Source: Vibrio chagasii (lineage in GTDB: Bacteria; Pseudomonadota; Gammaproteobacteria; Enterobacterales; Vibrionaceae). Taken from it: DNA of 64,000 nt. The stretch spans positions 1 through 64,000 of the forward strand of contig NZ_MSCI01000003.1 in assembly GCF_002954585.1 (NCBI RefSeq), given 5' to 3'. Shown piece after piece: positions 63,277-64,000 of the stretch. The position numbers and the translations under genes were made by a program. A model generated the notes under the pieces. That model ran no database searches. It worked only from the letters and a program-made list of their open reading frames with translations, and was not told where the DNA came from. Each line of letters opens with the position of its first letter. Position 1 is the stretch's first letter.

Positions 63277-64000
63277 CTATTTGCTTTCGCTGTAAGCCTT
63301 TTTCACTTCTTCAGCAATGATCGCAATACCTTTCTGCATGGCTTCATCGTCTTGTACGTAGTTCATACGTAGGCACTGATGAGCATGATCCCACTCATCT
63401 TCTTGGCCGATAAAGAAGTATTCACCCGGAACAATCAATACACCACGAGCTTTTAATCTGTCGTACAGTTCCATGGTAGTGATTGGCAGTTCATCAAACC
63501 ATAGCCACAAGAAGATAGCTCCTTCAGGTTTGTGAATACGGAAACGTGGGTCATCAATCGCTTCTTGCAGCAGTTCAACGGCGCGCAAAGACTTCTCTTT
63601 ATAGAAAGGCTTGATCACTTCACTGCTCAAGCGCAGTAGATCATCGTTTTCAATCATGTGGTTGGCGATAGCTGGCCCAACACTGCTTGGTGCTAAGCTG
63701 ATGATGCCATTCATGTTGGTTAGCGCTTGGGTGACTTCTTCGCTCGCAATCACGATACCGCAACGCACACCAGGCAAACCAAGCTTAGAAAGGCTCATGC
63801 ACAGAATCGTGTTTTCATTCCAGAATGGTTCCACATCTTCAAAGATGATGTTTGGAAATGGTAGGCCGTAAGCATTGTCGATCAGCAGTGGGATGTTGTT
63901 GTCACGCGCCAGCTTATCCAGTTTACGCACTTCTTCGTCGGTCAGTACGTTACCGGTTGGGTTGGTTGGGCGAGACGCACAGATAGCAGCGACTGAGTCA
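63277..64000 (-). CDS. avtA: Valine--pyruvate aminotransferase AvtA, 5' end outside the window
   Basis: The C-terminal 240 residues of a PLP fold-type I aminotransferase are present; the frame runs open through the right edge (SRPTNPTGNVLTDEEV), so any start near 63930 is internal. The PLP lysine lies in CMSLSKLGLPGVRCG and the substrate arginine in CLRMNYV. AvtA interconverts valine/alanine with their keto acids. It faces ibpA; in V. cholerae the same pair lies right of gyrB. Confidence 0.9.
   Translation of the reverse strand, partial: DSVAAICASRPTNPTGNVLTDEEVRKLDKLARDNNIPLLIDNAYGLPFPNIIFEDVEPFWNENTILCMSLSKLGLPGVRCGIVIASEEVTQALTNMNGIISLAPSSVGPAIANHMIENDDLLRLSSEVIKPFYKEKSLRAVELLQEAIDDPRFRIHKPEGAIFLWLWFDELPITTMELYDRLKARGVLIVPGEYFFIGQEDEWDHAHQCLRMNYVQDDEAMQKGIAIIAEEVKKAYSESK

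Overview
The window is a Vibrio-type chromosome 1 segment around the replication origin. This rests on gene order (mnmG / oriC / mioC-mnmE-yidC-yidD-rnpA-rpmH, then dnaA-dnaN-recF-gyrB), on protein sequences that read like Vibrionaceae orthologues, and on the rRNA spacer carrying tRNA-Glu, -Lys, -Ala and -Val. A member of the V. splendidus group is plausible, but I cannot prove the species by reading. Almost everything is core genome. I see no transposase, prophage, CRISPR array or integron.

Layout. 1-2600: an rRNA operon on the minus strand (23S just outside the window on the left, four spacer tRNAs, complete 16S, boxA/boxB leader, tandem P2 and P1 promoters). 2714-11093: yrdA, yrdB, aroE, hemF, tsaC, purE-purK, then the minus-strand cluster LysM gene-dprA-smg-yrdD. 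11223-17674: def-fmt-rsmB, trkA-trkH and a DUF3157 gene. 17671-24720: a haemolysin-III-like membrane protein, a Spo0M-like protein, a pair of unannotated small ORFs, yihD, ccoG, srkA-dsbA and a DUF2860 outer-membrane protein. 24789-26312: comM (yifB). 26516-33106: the ilvL-ilvGMEDA operon with a leader-peptide attenuator. 33178-35467: divergent punR/punC. 35543-44034: glmU and the complete atpIBEFHAGDC operon. 44226-48446: parB, parA, rsmG, mnmG. About 48540-48870: oriC. 48929-53257: mioC, mnmE, yidC, yidD, rnpA, rpmH. 53464-55734: an amino-acid ABC importer. 56045-62206: dnaA-dnaN-recF-gyrB. 62415-63147: a heat-shock promoter, a long structured leader and ibpA. 63277 to the right edge: avtA without its 5' end.

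How it works together. Replication control (DnaA, clamp, RecF, gyrase, origin, ParA/ParB) sits beside ribosome, tRNA-modification and membrane-insertion genes. ATP synthase, branched-chain amino-acid synthesis and purine entry genes complete a high-expression, origin-proximal block. DprA and ComM link the region to natural transformation.

Best leads: (1) the LysM gene upstream of dprA has an in-frame TAA that separates its signal peptide from the rest of the protein; (2) an undescribed two-ORF small-protein unit at 19401-19708 sits behind a Fur-like palindrome and ends in a strong terminator; (3) the ibpA leader folds on paper into a ROSE-like RNA thermometer; (4) ccoG has an FNR-like site at the exact class II distance from a TATAAT; (5) recF ends in a decayed parS-like palindrome; (6) an ERIC-like palindrome follows gyrB.
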